A stretch of DNA of 54,732 nt, from assembly GCA_027031495.1 (NCBI GenBank), contig JALVQA010000001.1, positions 1-54,732 on the forward strand. The letters run 5' to 3'. Both the position numbers and the translations under genes were made by a program. Positions 33,016-42,101 of this stretch are shown here, one piece after another. The notes beneath the pieces are model-generated. The model was not told the origin of the DNA and did no database searches. It saw nothing but the letters and a program-made list of their open reading frames with translations. This DNA is from Candidatus Moraniibacteriota bacterium (lineage in GTDB: Bacteria; Patescibacteriota; Minisyncoccia; Moranbacterales; GCA-2747515). The number at the start of each line of letters is the position of its first letter. The stretch's first letter is position 1.

Positions 33016-33759
33016 ATGACTCCTTATTACAAAAACACTTCCAACACAACAGTTATTCTTGTCTCTTTTTTAATGCCGGTGATCGTGCACCTTGTCATAT
33101 GGAATCTGTGGGCGCATGATGCGCTTGCAACACTCATTATTGCCGGAGTAACACTCTGCTACATACTATATTTTCGCAGTGTTAAGATGTTTATTGTTGC
33201 TCTAAGCGTTGGCACACTCGGCACACTACAAGACTATTATTTTATAGCACATAATTTATGGCGTTATAGTAGCGTGCATGGCGCTATAATTCCACTTTAC
33301 GTTCCCGCGCTTTGGGCTGCCGTCGCATGTATGCTTATCAACCTCTTTAAGGCTATCAGCAACGCCACACGGACGCATCCACTCCTTTCTTATTACCGCC
33401 CACGACATGGTCTCGCGCAGTTGGCAGCAACAACACTCGCCCTTTGCAGTGCGTTATTGGCGCTGGCAACACTTTCCCATAATATCCCACTTCTTGCAGG
33501 GTCATTTTTTATCATTGATATTATTTACGTATGGTTTATGCGAAGTGTGCCGCTTGCACTTGTTGGTATCACCGCCTTTGTATTTGGCATGATTGGTGAA
33601 ATTACGGCCGTAAGTATGGGCGCATGGCACTACCCTCATGGCACTTTCATGGGTGTGCCTCCCTACATATTTTTCGGTTGGGATGTCATCGGGACGGTTA
33701 CTGTCGGCACTTATATGGCACTGGACACTATCTTTTCTCAAAACACGCATCACCGCTAG
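33016..33759 (+). CDS. Second duplicated polytopic membrane protein, paralogue of upstream gene
   Basis: A 247-residue protein with eight predicted helices in two halves, like the gene at 31288. The C-terminal half keeps the motif best: GEITAVSMGAWHY then MGVPPYIFFGWDVIG. The N-terminal half has a diverged copy: LQDYYFIAHNLWRY then IIPLYVPALWAAV, with Asp in place of Glu. The two proteins are therefore homologues and may work as a heterodimer or on successive steps with the UbiA enzyme. A tail of about 10 residues ends in HH. Last gene of the unit. Confidence 0.72.
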   Translation: MTPYYKNTSNTTVILVSFLMPVIVHLVIWNLWAHDALATLIIAGVTLCYILYFRSVKMFIVALSVGTLGTLQDYYFIAHNLWRYSSVHGAIIPLYVPALWAAVACMLINLFKAISNATRTHPLLSYYRPRHGLAQLAATTLALCSALLALATLSHNIPLLAGSFFIIDIIYVWFMRSVPLALVGITAFVFGMIGEITAVSMGAWHYPHGTFMGVPPYIFFGWDVIGTVTVGTYMALDTIFSQNTHHR

Positions 33760-33853
33760 CTATACCAATACGCGAATCAGATTGTTCGCCGCATCATAGG
33801 TTTATGAAATATGCATTCACATAGGACATCAAAAAACCATTCACGTACGAGCA

Positions 33854-33882
33854 TTGACGAAATTTGTATTTTGCGCGACAAT
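33854..33882 (+). promoter_or_regulatory. Promoter of tRNA-Arg
   Basis: TTGACG (33854-33859), 17-nt spacer, GACAAT (33877-33882). The start would be near 33889, 20 nt before the mature tRNA. Confidence 0.6.
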
Positions 33883-33908
33883 TGCAACAGTGAACACGTC
33901 ACGTAAAA

Positions 33909-33982
33909 GCACCTGTAGCTCAGTGGATTAGAGCATCTGGCTTCGGACCAGAGGGTCGGGGGTTCGAGTCCCTCCGGGTGCA
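33909..33982 (+). tRNA. tRNA-Arg, anticodon TCG
   Basis: 74 nt folding as a full cloverleaf: acceptor GCACCTG/CGGGTGC (one T-G pair), D stem GCTC/GAGC, anticodon stem TCTGG/CCAGA with loop CTTCGGA (anticodon TCG, T33 and G37 present), 5-nt variable loop GGGTC, T stem GGGGG/CCCTC with TTCGAGT loop, discriminator A. It reads CGA and, by wobble, other CGN codons. The 3' CCA is not encoded (ACA follows), so CCA must be added by a nucleotidyltransferase. Confidence 0.97.
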
Positions 33983-34001
33983 CAAGACAGACATCCACCA
34001 T

Positions 34002-34030
34002 CGCGCATACTTCCAAGGTATGTGCGTTTT
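34002..34030 (+). terminator. Terminator after tRNA-Arg
   Basis: GCGCATAC, 7-nt loop, GTATGTGC (one G-T pair), then GTTTT. It is 20 nt after the tRNA. Confidence 0.7.
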
Positions 34031-34052
34031 CATCAAGGGAATTCTCTTTTTG

Positions 34053-34081
34053 TTGACAAAAAGGTGTGCCGCCATTATACT
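34053..34081 (+). promoter_or_regulatory. Strong sigma70-type promoter
   Basis: Perfect -35 TTGACA (34053-34058), 17-nt spacer, TATACT (34076-34081). It is the closest match to the consensus in the window and drives the unknown gene at 34139. Confidence 0.8.
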
Positions 34082-34138
34082 TAGCATGCGCTATTTCTTC
34101 TAGCGCTTTGCACATTCACAACCGGCAGGAGAACCATC

Positions 34139-34657
34139 ATGTCTGATAAAACCTACATCCCGAACGTTTCACAGGACGAACTTCATAAATGGTATAAAAA
34201 GATCCTTATTGTTATGCATATGCGACCAATGCGGATTACAATAGTCGAAATTGACGAATACGGACGGGCAAAAGCTCTTGAAGAGCGCCAAAGTGATGCA
34301 AAAAAAATGCCAACACGCGATAATACTGGCACGCTCTGTTATATCAAAAAGACGGGACCGAAAAAAATATTTACTTTCATACCGGAGGCTGAGGGGGATG
34401 CTACAGGGCTTGTATGTTTTGAAGAAATCATAACATATCATGAACTTCCCCGTACACAACTTGGAACACTGCCACTATTTGCGCCGACTGCGGAAGAAGT
34501 ACTTGCTCAGATTCCTAACAAGTATATCGACCAGACAGTTGCTTTTGAGGTGCTCTGGCCAAAAGATGACCCGACAGAGATGTCGGATGAGGAGAGGACG
34601 GCATTACAGGACGGCTACCACCGCACGACGACGCGTCTCTACACGCGCGCAAATTAA
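34139..34657 (+). CDS. Unknown soluble protein with strong expression signals
   Basis: A 172-residue protein without a recognised domain. It begins SDKTYIPNVSQDELHKWYKK and has a beta-rich middle (MRITIVEIDEYG, KKIFTFIPEAEGD) and an acidic helical end (DDPTEMSDEERTALQDGYHR). No signal peptide or membrane segment. It has a near-consensus promoter, an SD (AGGAG, 7-nt spacing) and a clean terminator, so it forms a complete single-gene unit and is probably well expressed. It lies right after a tRNA gene, a common landing place for acquired DNA, though no attachment repeat was seen. Function unknown. Confidence 0.75.
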   Translation: MSDKTYIPNVSQDELHKWYKKILIVMHMRPMRITIVEIDEYGRAKALEERQSDAKKMPTRDNTGTLCYIKKTGPKKIFTFIPEAEGDATGLVCFEEIITYHELPRTQLGTLPLFAPTAEEVLAQIPNKYIDQTVAFEVLWPKDDPTEMSDEERTALQDGYHRTTTRLYTRAN

Positions 34658-34680
34658 TGTAACTCTCTCACTTTTTAACA

Positions 34681-34713
34681 TCCCAGGTAAAGGCTTTTAC
34701 CTGGGATTTTTTT
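34681..34713 (+). terminator. Terminator after gene at 34139
   Basis: TCCCAGGTAAA, loop GGC, TTTTACCTGGGA, then TTTTTTT. A near-perfect stem with a U-tract; the reverse complement lacks a long U-run, so it mainly serves the plus strand, but it may also stop vanW transcripts. Confidence 0.92.
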
Positions 34714-34744
34714 ATGATTTCGCACTACACAGAACACGAAATTT

Positions 34745-36082
34745 TTACAAACCATGTGATGCTTTGTATGCCGCCCACTGCTTCTTAGACCAGTCCTTTG
34801 GCTTTGTCGTGAGTTTTTGACGTGCCACATCACCGGGGTGTGGATAGTCACGTGGCGATTTATAATTGCTATAGAACACATCATCAATTATCACACTCCT
34901 ATCGGCAGCTATCACTTTCTGTGTAAGGTATGTCTTCATTGATCCATCCTGCTTCTTTTCCGTCACAAATGGACCTTTTACTTCTACACGACGTTCATCC
35001 TTTGTGCCGTAGATACGAAAAACAAGTTCTGTGCCATCAATAAAATTTTGCAACAAGATGTGATGTTTTGTATTGTTTTTGAAACGCAAATCCGGTCGTG
35101 GGATGTAGACCGTTGCGTCAAAACCGGTCGGCTGATAATATTTCACCGGATAGGAATGATTGTGACGTTCCGTTACTTCCAGCCCTGTCAAAACCGCCGC
35201 GCGAAAGAGTGTTGTAGACACCTGGCAGATGCCACCACCGTACTCCGGTTTGGTCTGATGGTCCCTTATGACAAGTTCTTTTGCATAGCCCGTCGTCCCA
35301 TCAACTGGCCCTAAAATTTTAACAAATGACAACTCTTCTCCCGGCGCAAGAATAACGCCATTAAAACGCGCTGCCGCCGTCTTAATGTTGTGAATCCGCG
35401 CCGCCGGTGAGCCGGCGAAATTTGAACGTCCTTCGCCAATAAGCTCGCGAATGCCTAAATCATTAACGTCTTCTATTGTAAATTTTGGTGCAACCGTACG
35501 TGATGGTAGCACGATTGTTTCCGGCGCAGTGCCCCCAAGAGCGCTCTGTGCGTAGTATGCGATGATTTCAACACTTTCATCAATAAGAACCTCTCTTCCA
35601 TTACGATGTGTACTAAACGCAACAACACGCCCGTTTTCCATCTGAAAACGTGCATCAGTTGGCGGCTGATAAAAATCTTGCGCAATACGCTTTACAAAAC
35701 GGCGAATATCATCCGTGCGCACAACAATACGTTCTTTTTTGCGCACATGATGCGCAAAACGCGAAGACTGCAAGAAACGACATCCAGGATGGTATGTGGG
35801 ACACGTATCAGCATAACGCATATTTTCCAATTCGCTACGATACGACGGATCCACTGTTAGTACTGTTTCTATAGTAAACCATTCATTAAAGTCTTTCCGA
35901 AGAAGTTTAATGCTCTCACTATCATTTATAACAAAATAGACATACTTCTCATGATCACGAATATGTTGCGGCACATCATCACTTTTTATTTCATCTGCCA
36001 CAGCTGTGTACGCAAACACAAATGCTCCACAAAGCGTTATATACACATATGCATATTTTATCCATCTTTTATACGCATTCAT
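34745..36082 (-). CDS. VanW family protein with membrane anchor
   Basis: A 445-residue protein with an N-terminal signal/anchor (WIKYAYVYITLCGAFVFAYTAVA), an extracytoplasmic region (residues about 25-210, YoaR-like with peptidoglycan-binding character) and a VanW domain: SNFAGSPAARIHNIKTAAARF, APGEELSFVKILGPV, the family hallmark EYGGGICQVSTTLFRAA, and a beta-rich end with HHILLQNF. VanW proteins are common in Gram-positive and CPR bacteria; their role is unsettled but linked to the cell wall. The frame is open to 36130, but that ATG lies inside the hsp20 3' hairpin, so the start is placed at 36082. Confidence 0.9.
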   Translation of the reverse strand: MNAYKRWIKYAYVYITLCGAFVFAYTAVADEIKSDDVPQHIRDHEKYVYFVINDSESIKLLRKDFNEWFTIETVLTVDPSYRSELENMRYADTCPTYHPGCRFLQSSRFAHHVRKKERIVVRTDDIRRFVKRIAQDFYQPPTDARFQMENGRVVAFSTHRNGREVLIDESVEIIAYYAQSALGGTAPETIVLPSRTVAPKFTIEDVNDLGIRELIGEGRSNFAGSPAARIHNIKTAAARFNGVILAPGEELSFVKILGPVDGTTGYAKELVIRDHQTKPEYGGGICQVSTTLFRAAVLTGLEVTERHNHSYPVKYYQPTGFDATVYIPRPDLRFKNNTKHHILLQNFIDGTELVFRIYGTKDERRVEVKGPFVTEKKQDGSMKTYLTQKVIAADRSVIIDDVFYSNYKSPRDYPHPGDVARQKLTTKPKDWSKKQWAAYKASHGL

Positions 36083-36111
36083 AAGTTTGTGCCCTATATT
36101 CACCAACATAC

Positions 36112-36137
36112 AAAGACCATGTTTGCACATGGTCTTT
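36112..36137 (-). terminator. Hairpin after hsp20, terminator-like
   Basis: AAAGACCATG and CATGGTCTTT form a 10-bp perfect stem with a 6-nt loop, 24 bp after the hsp20 stop. The following minus-strand sequence (GTATGTTGG) is a poor U-tract, so termination may be partial, allowing read-through into vanW. Confidence 0.6.
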
Positions 36138-36160
36138 CAAAGTAAACAATACTACCACTG

Positions 36161-36682
36161 CTAAAAACCACGTACCTGTATCTTCTTTACTTTGTTCGTT
36201 TGTGCCTTCGGCAGACGTATCGTCAAAATACCATTTTTTAGGGATGCCTCCGCTTTCTCAACAACAACATCCACAGGCAAAACAACACTGCGTGAAAACG
36301 AGCCCCAATAACACTCTTGATAATAATAATTCTCATCTTCAACAACCTCTTCTTGACGGCGCTCTCCCTTAATTGTCACCATGTCGTTGTTAATTGCAAC
36401 GTCGAGATCCTCCGGCTTTACACCAGCGATTGTTGATTTTATCACGATATCGTTATCCGTTTGATACACATCAATCGTCAATTGTCCTTCCGCATCGTTT
36501 TGTGCAATTTCCGATGTTGACCAATCCTGTGGTGACTGTGCCTGCTGTGATTGTTGTTGCATCGGCATTGCAGTTTCCTCTTCCTCGGAATACACCGGCA
36601 TTGATGTCTGCGTATCAGTGTTATCAAGAGTGTGTGATGCACCCGTTAATTTCTCAAAAAATGATCTCTTTTCCTTTGTCAT
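36161..36682 (-). CDS. Small heat-shock protein (Hsp20/alpha-crystallin)
   Basis: A 173-residue ATP-independent chaperone that holds unfolding proteins. The N-terminal 75 residues are Gln/Ser/Asp-rich and probably disordered. The alpha-crystallin domain runs from VYQTDNDIVIKSTIAGVKPEDLDVAI through YYYQECYWGSFSRSVVLP to the A-x-x-x-n-G-I-L-T-I motif (SLKNGILTIRLPK), ending KKIQVRGF. It has a strong promoter with no CIRCE element; regulation by heat would need another mechanism. No SD. Confidence 0.92.
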   Translation of the reverse strand: MTKEKRSFFEKLTGASHTLDNTDTQTSMPVYSEEEETAMPMQQQSQQAQSPQDWSTSEIAQNDAEGQLTIDVYQTDNDIVIKSTIAGVKPEDLDVAINNDMVTIKGERRQEEVVEDENYYYQECYWGSFSRSVVLPVDVVVEKAEASLKNGILTIRLPKAQTNKVKKIQVRGF

Positions 36683-36739
36683 ACTTTATGTAATGTTTTA
36701 TTTTTTTATATCCGCACGACGCGCAAAATGGATACCTTC

Positions 36740-36768
36740 ATTATAAAAGACTCTTGCAAGAATTGCAA
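36740..36768 (-). promoter_or_regulatory. Promoter of hsp20
   Basis: Minus-strand TTGCAA (36768-36763), 17-nt spacer, perfect TATAAT (36745-36740). A second TTGCAA lies in the spacer as part of a CTTGCAAG palindrome, a possible operator. Confidence 0.7.
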
Positions 36769-36795
36769 TGTTTCTGTACATGTTTGCAATACCAA

Positions 36796-37950
36796 TTAAA
36801 ATGGATTACGTGCGCCACGTACTTCAAAATGCAGGTGCGGTCCTGTTGAGTGTCCAGTAGACCCAACTGCAGCAATACGCTGCCCACGTTTTACTTTTTG
36901 CCCCGTCTTAACATACAATTTGCTTGCGTGTGCGTATAGTGTCTTTGTCCCGTTTGGGTGCTGAATAACAACATAATTTCCATAACCACCATTCCATCCA
37001 TAACGCGCAATAATCACACGTCCTGACGCAGCCGCATAGATTGGCGTACCAACTGGCGCTGCCATATCAATAGCGTTGGTGCGATGTAACCCTTGTGTTC
37101 GCACGTAGCGACCTAATGGACGTGCGTAATATGATCGCGATACTGCCACCTGCTTCGCAACTTTAATGGATGTATACGTTCTTTTTTGTAACGTTGAAGA
37201 TGTACGTGGTTTTGGCTTTACCACCTCTTCCTTTACGCCATCAGGCACAATAATTTCCTCACCAATTTTTAATTCACCATTAGCAGGTAGGCCGTTGTAA
37301 CTTATGATTGCATCGGAACTTGCCTTATACTTCTTTGCAATAGATTCAACCGTATCCCCTTTAACAACTTTGTGACGCACACCATTTGTTGCGAGAATAA
37401 TAATTGTGTCGCCCGGTTTGATACGCGTAACATCATCAATTTCATTTGCCCACAACAATGTATCGACCGTTACACCATGATCACGCGCAATCTGCGCAAT
37501 CGTATCACCCTCTTTTACTGTATAGATCTTAATGCCACCATCATCAATTGCTTCAGCGCTCGTATCATTTGCGATACCGTACGCCATTGTCTCATCTTCC
37601 ACACCACTTGACAACGTGTTATCTTCTTGTTTTGTACCATGTGCCGGCGCAACAGGTACGGGCGCAAAAGCAAGATTACGTGATGTTTTTGGCACATGTA
37701 CATTACGCACATATCGCGATTCACCACCGCCAAAAAGTCGCGCAATAAAACTATCATCTGTTGCATAAATGCGCAGATTAAGTAGAGAAACCAAAATCGC
37801 ACTCACAATAACGATAGAAAGTGCTGTATAGTCACGAACGAATATGCGCGCAAGATGCCATAAGCGTGATGATTCACGCCATGCGCCAACTGCAACAACT
37901 TGTGCTGTATGTGACGTTCTTCTTATTGTATTATGAGTAATACGTCGCAT
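36796..37950 (-). CDS. Membrane-anchored LysM-M23 peptidoglycan endopeptidase
   Basis: A 384-residue protein with one N-terminal membrane helix (about residues 45-68, LSIVIVSAILVSLLNL), two LysM domains (KIYTVKEGDTIAQIARDHGV at about 143-190 and RHKVVKGDTVESIAKKYKAS at about 191-236) and a C-terminal M23 peptidase: HRTNAIDMAAPVGTPIYAA (zinc His and Asp), GYGNYVVIQHPNGTKTLYAH and GPHLHFEVRG (HxH). LysM binds the glycan, and M23 cuts peptide cross-links in the wall. ATG 37950 has a GAGGA 6 nt upstream; ATGs at 37956, 37977 and 38028 are alternatives. The catalytic residues appear complete. Confidence 0.9.
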   Translation of the reverse strand: MRRITHNTIRRTSHTAQVVAVGAWRESSRLWHLARIFVRDYTALSIVIVSAILVSLLNLRIYATDDSFIARLFGGGESRYVRNVHVPKTSRNLAFAPVPVAPAHGTKQEDNTLSSGVEDETMAYGIANDTSAEAIDDGGIKIYTVKEGDTIAQIARDHGVTVDTLLWANEIDDVTRIKPGDTIIILATNGVRHKVVKGDTVESIAKKYKASSDAIISYNGLPANGELKIGEEIIVPDGVKEEVVKPKPRTSSTLQKRTYTSIKVAKQVAVSRSYYARPLGRYVRTQGLHRTNAIDMAAPVGTPIYAAASGRVIIARYGWNGGYGNYVVIQHPNGTKTLYAHASKLYVKTGQKVKRGQRIAAVGSTGHSTGPHLHFEVRGARNPF

Positions 37951-38057
37951 GCGCATTCCTCGTTGCTTTGATTGCATATCCTTTATAATTGGCAACTTGC
38001 AGTATATCACATAAATACTCCCTCTCATCCTACTTCAGCAGTGTGTTTTGTCAATTT

Positions 38058-40031
38058 TTATTTTTCTCGCACAATCTTTTTCAGCATACGGATTTCATCA
38101 CGGAGAATTGCAGCTTCTTCAAAGTGCAGTTTGCGTGCCGCATTTTTCATTTCTTTCTCTTTCGCTTTTATCACAGCTGTTATATTTTGTAGTGACGCTA
38201 GTGTTGCAAATTCTTCCACAACAGCACTTTTTTCTTCTTTACGCTCAATAAGAGAATTAATGCCTTTTGCAACACTCTGTGGCGTGATTCCTTTCTCTCT
38301 ATTATACGCTATCTGCTTTGCACGCCGGCGCTTCGTTTCCTCTATCGCCCGTTTAAGCGAACCTGTTACCGTGTCCGCGTACAAGATCACACGTCCGTGC
38401 ACATGACGCGCGGCACGCCCAATTATCTGAATGAGTGACGTTTCACTTCGCAAAAACCCTTCCTTATCAGCATCAAGAATGGCAACCAGCGACACTTCCG
38501 GTAGATCAAGCCCCTCGCGCAACAAGTTCACACCAACGAGAACATCAAATGTCCCTCTGCGTAAATCCTCAAGAATCGCAACACGGTCCAGCGTATCAAC
38601 GTCAGAGTGCAGGTATTCCGCCTTGATAGCATGTTGTGTCATGTAATCACTTAAATCCTCCGCCTGCTTTTTGGTCAACGTGGTGATCAGTGCACGCTCG
38701 CCACGCCTCAAAACCGTCTCAATTTCATTAATAACATCTTTCACTTGAGTTCTCGTCGGACGCACAATGAGATCCGGGTCAACAAGCCCCGTTGGTCTGA
38801 TAATCTGTTCAACAATCTGCGTGCTCTGTACGCGCTCATACGCACCCGGCGTTGCACTCACATAGATCACGTTATTGATACGTGCTTCAAATTCCTCAAA
38901 TGTCAGCGGTCGGTTATCCAGCGCACTCGGGAGGCGAAATCCGTGCTTTATGAGATTTTCCTTGCGCGCACGATCACCGGCACTCATACCACCAATTTGC
39001 GGTACCGTTACATGCGACTCATCAATAACCATGAGGAAATCGTCGGGAAAGTAATCAATGAGTGTATATGGCGCTTCGCCCGGTGCACGACCGGTCAAAT
39101 AGCGAGAATAGTTCTCAATACTGTTGCAGTAACCAACTGTACGCATCATTGCGATGTCCTGACGCGTGCGTCGCTCCAAGCGCACAGCTTCTACAATCTT
39201 GCCGGCCGTTTCCAGTTCTTTTACGCGTACTGCAAGATCATGTTCAATTTCCGCAAGCGCGTTCTCCATAATTTTTTCCGGCACGATAAAGTGCTTGGCA
39301 GGATAGATCAAGACCTCATCACGTGCGCACAACTTCTCGCCCGTCACAAGACTGTGCTCACTGATGCGATCAATCTCATCACCAAAAAGTTCAACACGCA
39401 CAACGATCTCTTGACCCGCCGGTACAATCTCAATCGTCTCACCGCGCACACGAAAACGGCCACGCGTCAAAATATCATTACGCATATATTGCAGATCAAC
39501 CAATTGTTTGATGAGATCACCACGTGTACACCTTGCGCCCCGCCTTATCGCAAGCATGCCTTTGCGATAAAAATCCGGTGAACCGAGGCCATAGATACAC
39601 GATACGCTCGCCACGATAATCACATCACGTCGCGTGAGTACTGCCGCTGTTGCCGCATGACGCAGACGATCAATTTCCTCGTTAATCTGCGTTTCTTTCT
39701 CAATGTATGTATCCGTCGCACTCACGTACGCCTCTGGCTGATAATAGTCATAGTACGACACAAAATACTCCACCGCATTGCGTGGAAAGAATGTGCGGAA
39801 TTCCTGTGCGAGTTGCGCTGCGAGCGTTTTGTTATGCGCGATCACCAGCGTTGGACGTTGCACTTTGTGAATAACATTGGCAATCGTAAACGTCTTGCCG
39901 GATCCAGTCACGCCAAGAAGTATCTGTGCGCGATCACCACGCATAAGTCCGGTAACCAATGCATCAATCGCCTGCGGTTGATCACCGGCCGGTTTATAAG
40001 ATGCTTCCAGATGAAAGCGATGTGTCTCCAT
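38058..40031 (-). CDS. uvrB: Excinuclease ABC subunit B
   Basis: A 657-residue helicase-like subunit that verifies DNA damage in nucleotide excision repair and positions UvrC. Motifs: [31 protein letters not shown] (Walker A), the beta-hairpin region ([14 protein letters not shown]), [16 protein letters not shown] (Walker B), [28 protein letters not shown] and a C-terminal UVR motif ([18 protein letters not shown]) that binds UvrC. Full length. A TATAAT lies upstream near 40083-40088 on the minus strand with no clear -35. No SD. Confidence 0.98.
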   Translation of the reverse strand: METHRFHLEASYKPAGDQPQAIDALVTGLMRGDRAQILLGVTGSGKTFTIANVIHKVQRPTLVIAHNKTLAAQLAQEFRTFFPRNAVEYFVSYYDYYQPEAYVSATDTYIEKETQINEEIDRLRHAATAAVLTRRDVIIVASVSCIYGLGSPDFYRKGMLAIRRGARCTRGDLIKQLVDLQYMRNDILTRGRFRVRGETIEIVPAGQEIVVRVELFGDEIDRISEHSLVTGEKLCARDEVLIYPAKHFIVPEKIMENALAEIEHDLAVRVKELETAGKIVEAVRLERRTRQDIAMMRTVGYCNSIENYSRYLTGRAPGEAPYTLIDYFPDDFLMVIDESHVTVPQIGGMSAGDRARKENLIKHGFRLPSALDNRPLTFEEFEARINNVIYVSATPGAYERVQSTQIVEQIIRPTGLVDPDLIVRPTRTQVKDVINEIETVLRRGERALITTLTKKQAEDLSDYMTQHAIKAEYLHSDVDTLDRVAILEDLRRGTFDVLVGVNLLREGLDLPEVSLVAILDADKEGFLRSETSLIQIIGRAARHVHGRVILYADTVTGSLKRAIEETKRRRAKQIAYNREKGITPQSVAKGINSLIERKEEKSAVVEEFATLASLQNITAVIKAKEKEMKNAARKLHFEEAAILRDEIRMLKKIVREK

Positions 40032-40121
40032 GAACAGTTATCATATCAATTATTTCAGCATATCCGTGTAATATGGACACATTATTATAACATATGACAC
40101 AAGGACATCACACGTTCTGTC

Positions 40122-41807
40122 TTACGGAACAAATGGACCAATATTATCCGGTTTATAGGAATATGACCATAATTTCCTTTGATACTCACGCACAACACGG
40201 TTAGTATTAAATGTTGCCAACAACGTGATAGCACTAAGCATGCGCCGTGTCCACCGTACCGGGTGGTTTTCATAAATGTCCATTGCCATCTCCAACTGAA
40301 GCAATAATTCATATGCATCATGCTGATTTAGATAATCATTACGCTGCGCTTCAGTGCCGGGAAAACTCCAACCAGCACTTGGTGATAACTCAAAACCTTC
40401 CAACCACCATCCATCTGCTACCGAGAGATTGAGTACGCCATTAAGCGCCGCCTTCATGCCACTTGTACCACTTGCCTCGCGTGGCGGCACCGGCGTATTG
40501 AGCCAAATATCGGCACCGGCAACAAGTTGTCGTGCAATGTCAAGATCGTAGTCTGATGCAACAACAACATTGACAACGCCGCGCAGTTGCCGCGCATAGT
40601 CATAGAGAGCAACACGCGCATCATTACAATACCTGTCATCAGGATGACATCGTCCGGCAAAAATAAGTTGCAATCTACCCCTTCCAAGTGCACGCAATTT
40701 TTCTATATCTTGAAAAATAAGTGTGTGTCGTTTATACGGCACATAGCGACGCGCAAAAACAAGTGTCAAAATATCCTCTTTGAAATAATCCTCATCACGT
40801 ATGTCATCAAAAGCAAAAAATTCGCGGCGTGCATTAACCCATTCGCAAAGCGCGCTCTTTTCTTGACGGTGTGCAGCGATCAGTGCCTCGTGCGGAATGC
40901 GATCCGGCGCTTGCATGAAAACTTCCGGTCGCTGCTTCCACTGTGGCAGATATGTGTCGTAGAGATCAGCTATCGCCTTACCTGCCCATCGTGGATGGTA
41001 TACGCCATTAGTAACATTTTGTAGCACGACACCGGGGAAGATTGTACTACACACTTCGTTATGACGTTCAGATACGCTATTTGCGCTGTGGCTTAATGCG
41101 ATACCCATATGCGCCATACTCAAGCGTCCATCCGATATATACGGCGCAATATCTTTCGGTAAAAAGTCCGTTAAAATTTGCCGCACCATTGCTACAGAGA
41201 AACGATCAAAACCAGCGGCAACCGGTGTGTGCGTTGTAAATGTGCATCGCGCGCGCACAGCATCAACATCGCCATGAAAACGGTGCCATAGCGCCAGTGT
41301 TAGAAATGCAGAGTGACCTTCATTCATATGGTAGTGAGCAATCTCACCATACCCCATTGCATCCAGCGCCGCAACGCCACCGACGCCCAGCACAACTTCT
41401 TGACAAATACGCGTATACTCATCATTTGCATAGAGATGACGCAAAATATCGCGGTCCCATGGCTTATTCTCCGGCACATTTGTTGTCAGAAACAGAAGTG
41501 GCACAGATTTCCCAAGTGCACCGTAGACATCCATTTTCCAAATCGCAACTACTACATCACGATCCTCTATACGCACTGTTACGCGCTTGCCCGTATCAGT
41601 AAGATAACGATCTATTGGAAATGCCTCATCCGGATTATCTGACCGATGATAAAAAAGTGTTACACCAACAATTGGCACACCCTCATCTGCGCACGAGTAC
41701 AATATATCTGCAGCTAAAACGCCAAGACCACCGGCGTAATTTGGCATCTCATTTATAAGAGCAAATTCCATTGAAAAATAAGCGATTGTTTTGTTTTGTC
41801 TTGTCAT
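40122..41807 (-). CDS. Alpha-glucan phosphorylase, short form (GT35)
   Basis: A 561-residue phosphorylase that releases glucose 1-phosphate from alpha-1,4-glucans with pyridoxal phosphate. Motifs: YFSMEFALINEMPNYAGGLG, HYHMNEGHSAFLTLAL, TTHTPVAAGFDRF, NVTNGVYHPRW, VFARRYVPYKRHTLIF, and the cofactor loop EASGTSGMKAALNGVLNLS with the PLP Lys in GMKA. It is of the short, archaeal/bacterial class (compared with over 750 residues in classical GlgP). It is followed by divergent glycosyltransferase, GH57 and GH13 genes, giving a glucan storage or scavenging set. No SD. Confidence 0.92.
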   Translation of the reverse strand: MTRQNKTIAYFSMEFALINEMPNYAGGLGVLAADILYSCADEGVPIVGVTLFYHRSDNPDEAFPIDRYLTDTGKRVTVRIEDRDVVVAIWKMDVYGALGKSVPLLFLTTNVPENKPWDRDILRHLYANDEYTRICQEVVLGVGGVAALDAMGYGEIAHYHMNEGHSAFLTLALWHRFHGDVDAVRARCTFTTHTPVAAGFDRFSVAMVRQILTDFLPKDIAPYISDGRLSMAHMGIALSHSANSVSERHNEVCSTIFPGVVLQNVTNGVYHPRWAGKAIADLYDTYLPQWKQRPEVFMQAPDRIPHEALIAAHRQEKSALCEWVNARREFFAFDDIRDEDYFKEDILTLVFARRYVPYKRHTLIFQDIEKLRALGRGRLQLIFAGRCHPDDRYCNDARVALYDYARQLRGVVNVVVASDYDLDIARQLVAGADIWLNTPVPPREASGTSGMKAALNGVLNLSVADGWWLEGFELSPSAGWSFPGTEAQRNDYLNQHDAYELLLQLEMAMDIYENHPVRWTRRMLSAITLLATFNTNRVVREYQRKLWSYSYKPDNIGPFVP

Positions 41808-42101
41808 ATTTTTGCATTTTTCTCAAGTATAACATACTGTCACATAATTACTTACACAAACACTCTAAACACCATGAAGGCTCCATAGTTTAATATGCAT
41901 ACGGCATAATTAGATTGGTCGTTATACTAACAAATATTTTAATGTGCATAATCTCATCATTTGTGTTAAAATGTATAAGAGATATGATGAAATAAGCATA
42001 CAAAAATAAGAATCAAAAACAATTATGAACGCCTGTGATGCTGCAGTTGCTTTTTCTTCGGTATGCGAGTAACTGATGGCTCACCGTTGGATACGCTCAT
42101 G
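41808..42101. other. Divergent intergenic region of glucan genes
   Basis: About 290 bp of AT-rich sequence between the diverging phosphorylase and glycosyltransferase genes. It holds TATACT and TATAAG -10-like words near 41830 and 41970, but no convincing -35 and no SD. No gene is seen. Confidence 0.4.

Noticed and set aside
33777-34115. Minus-strand open frame across the tRNA
   Set aside because: It is the shadow of the tRNA-Arg gene and of the promoter region of the next gene.
36083-36130. Upstream start for the VanW gene
   Set aside because: The ATG at 36130 lies inside the 10-bp hairpin that follows hsp20, and the extra 16 residues weaken the signal/anchor segment.
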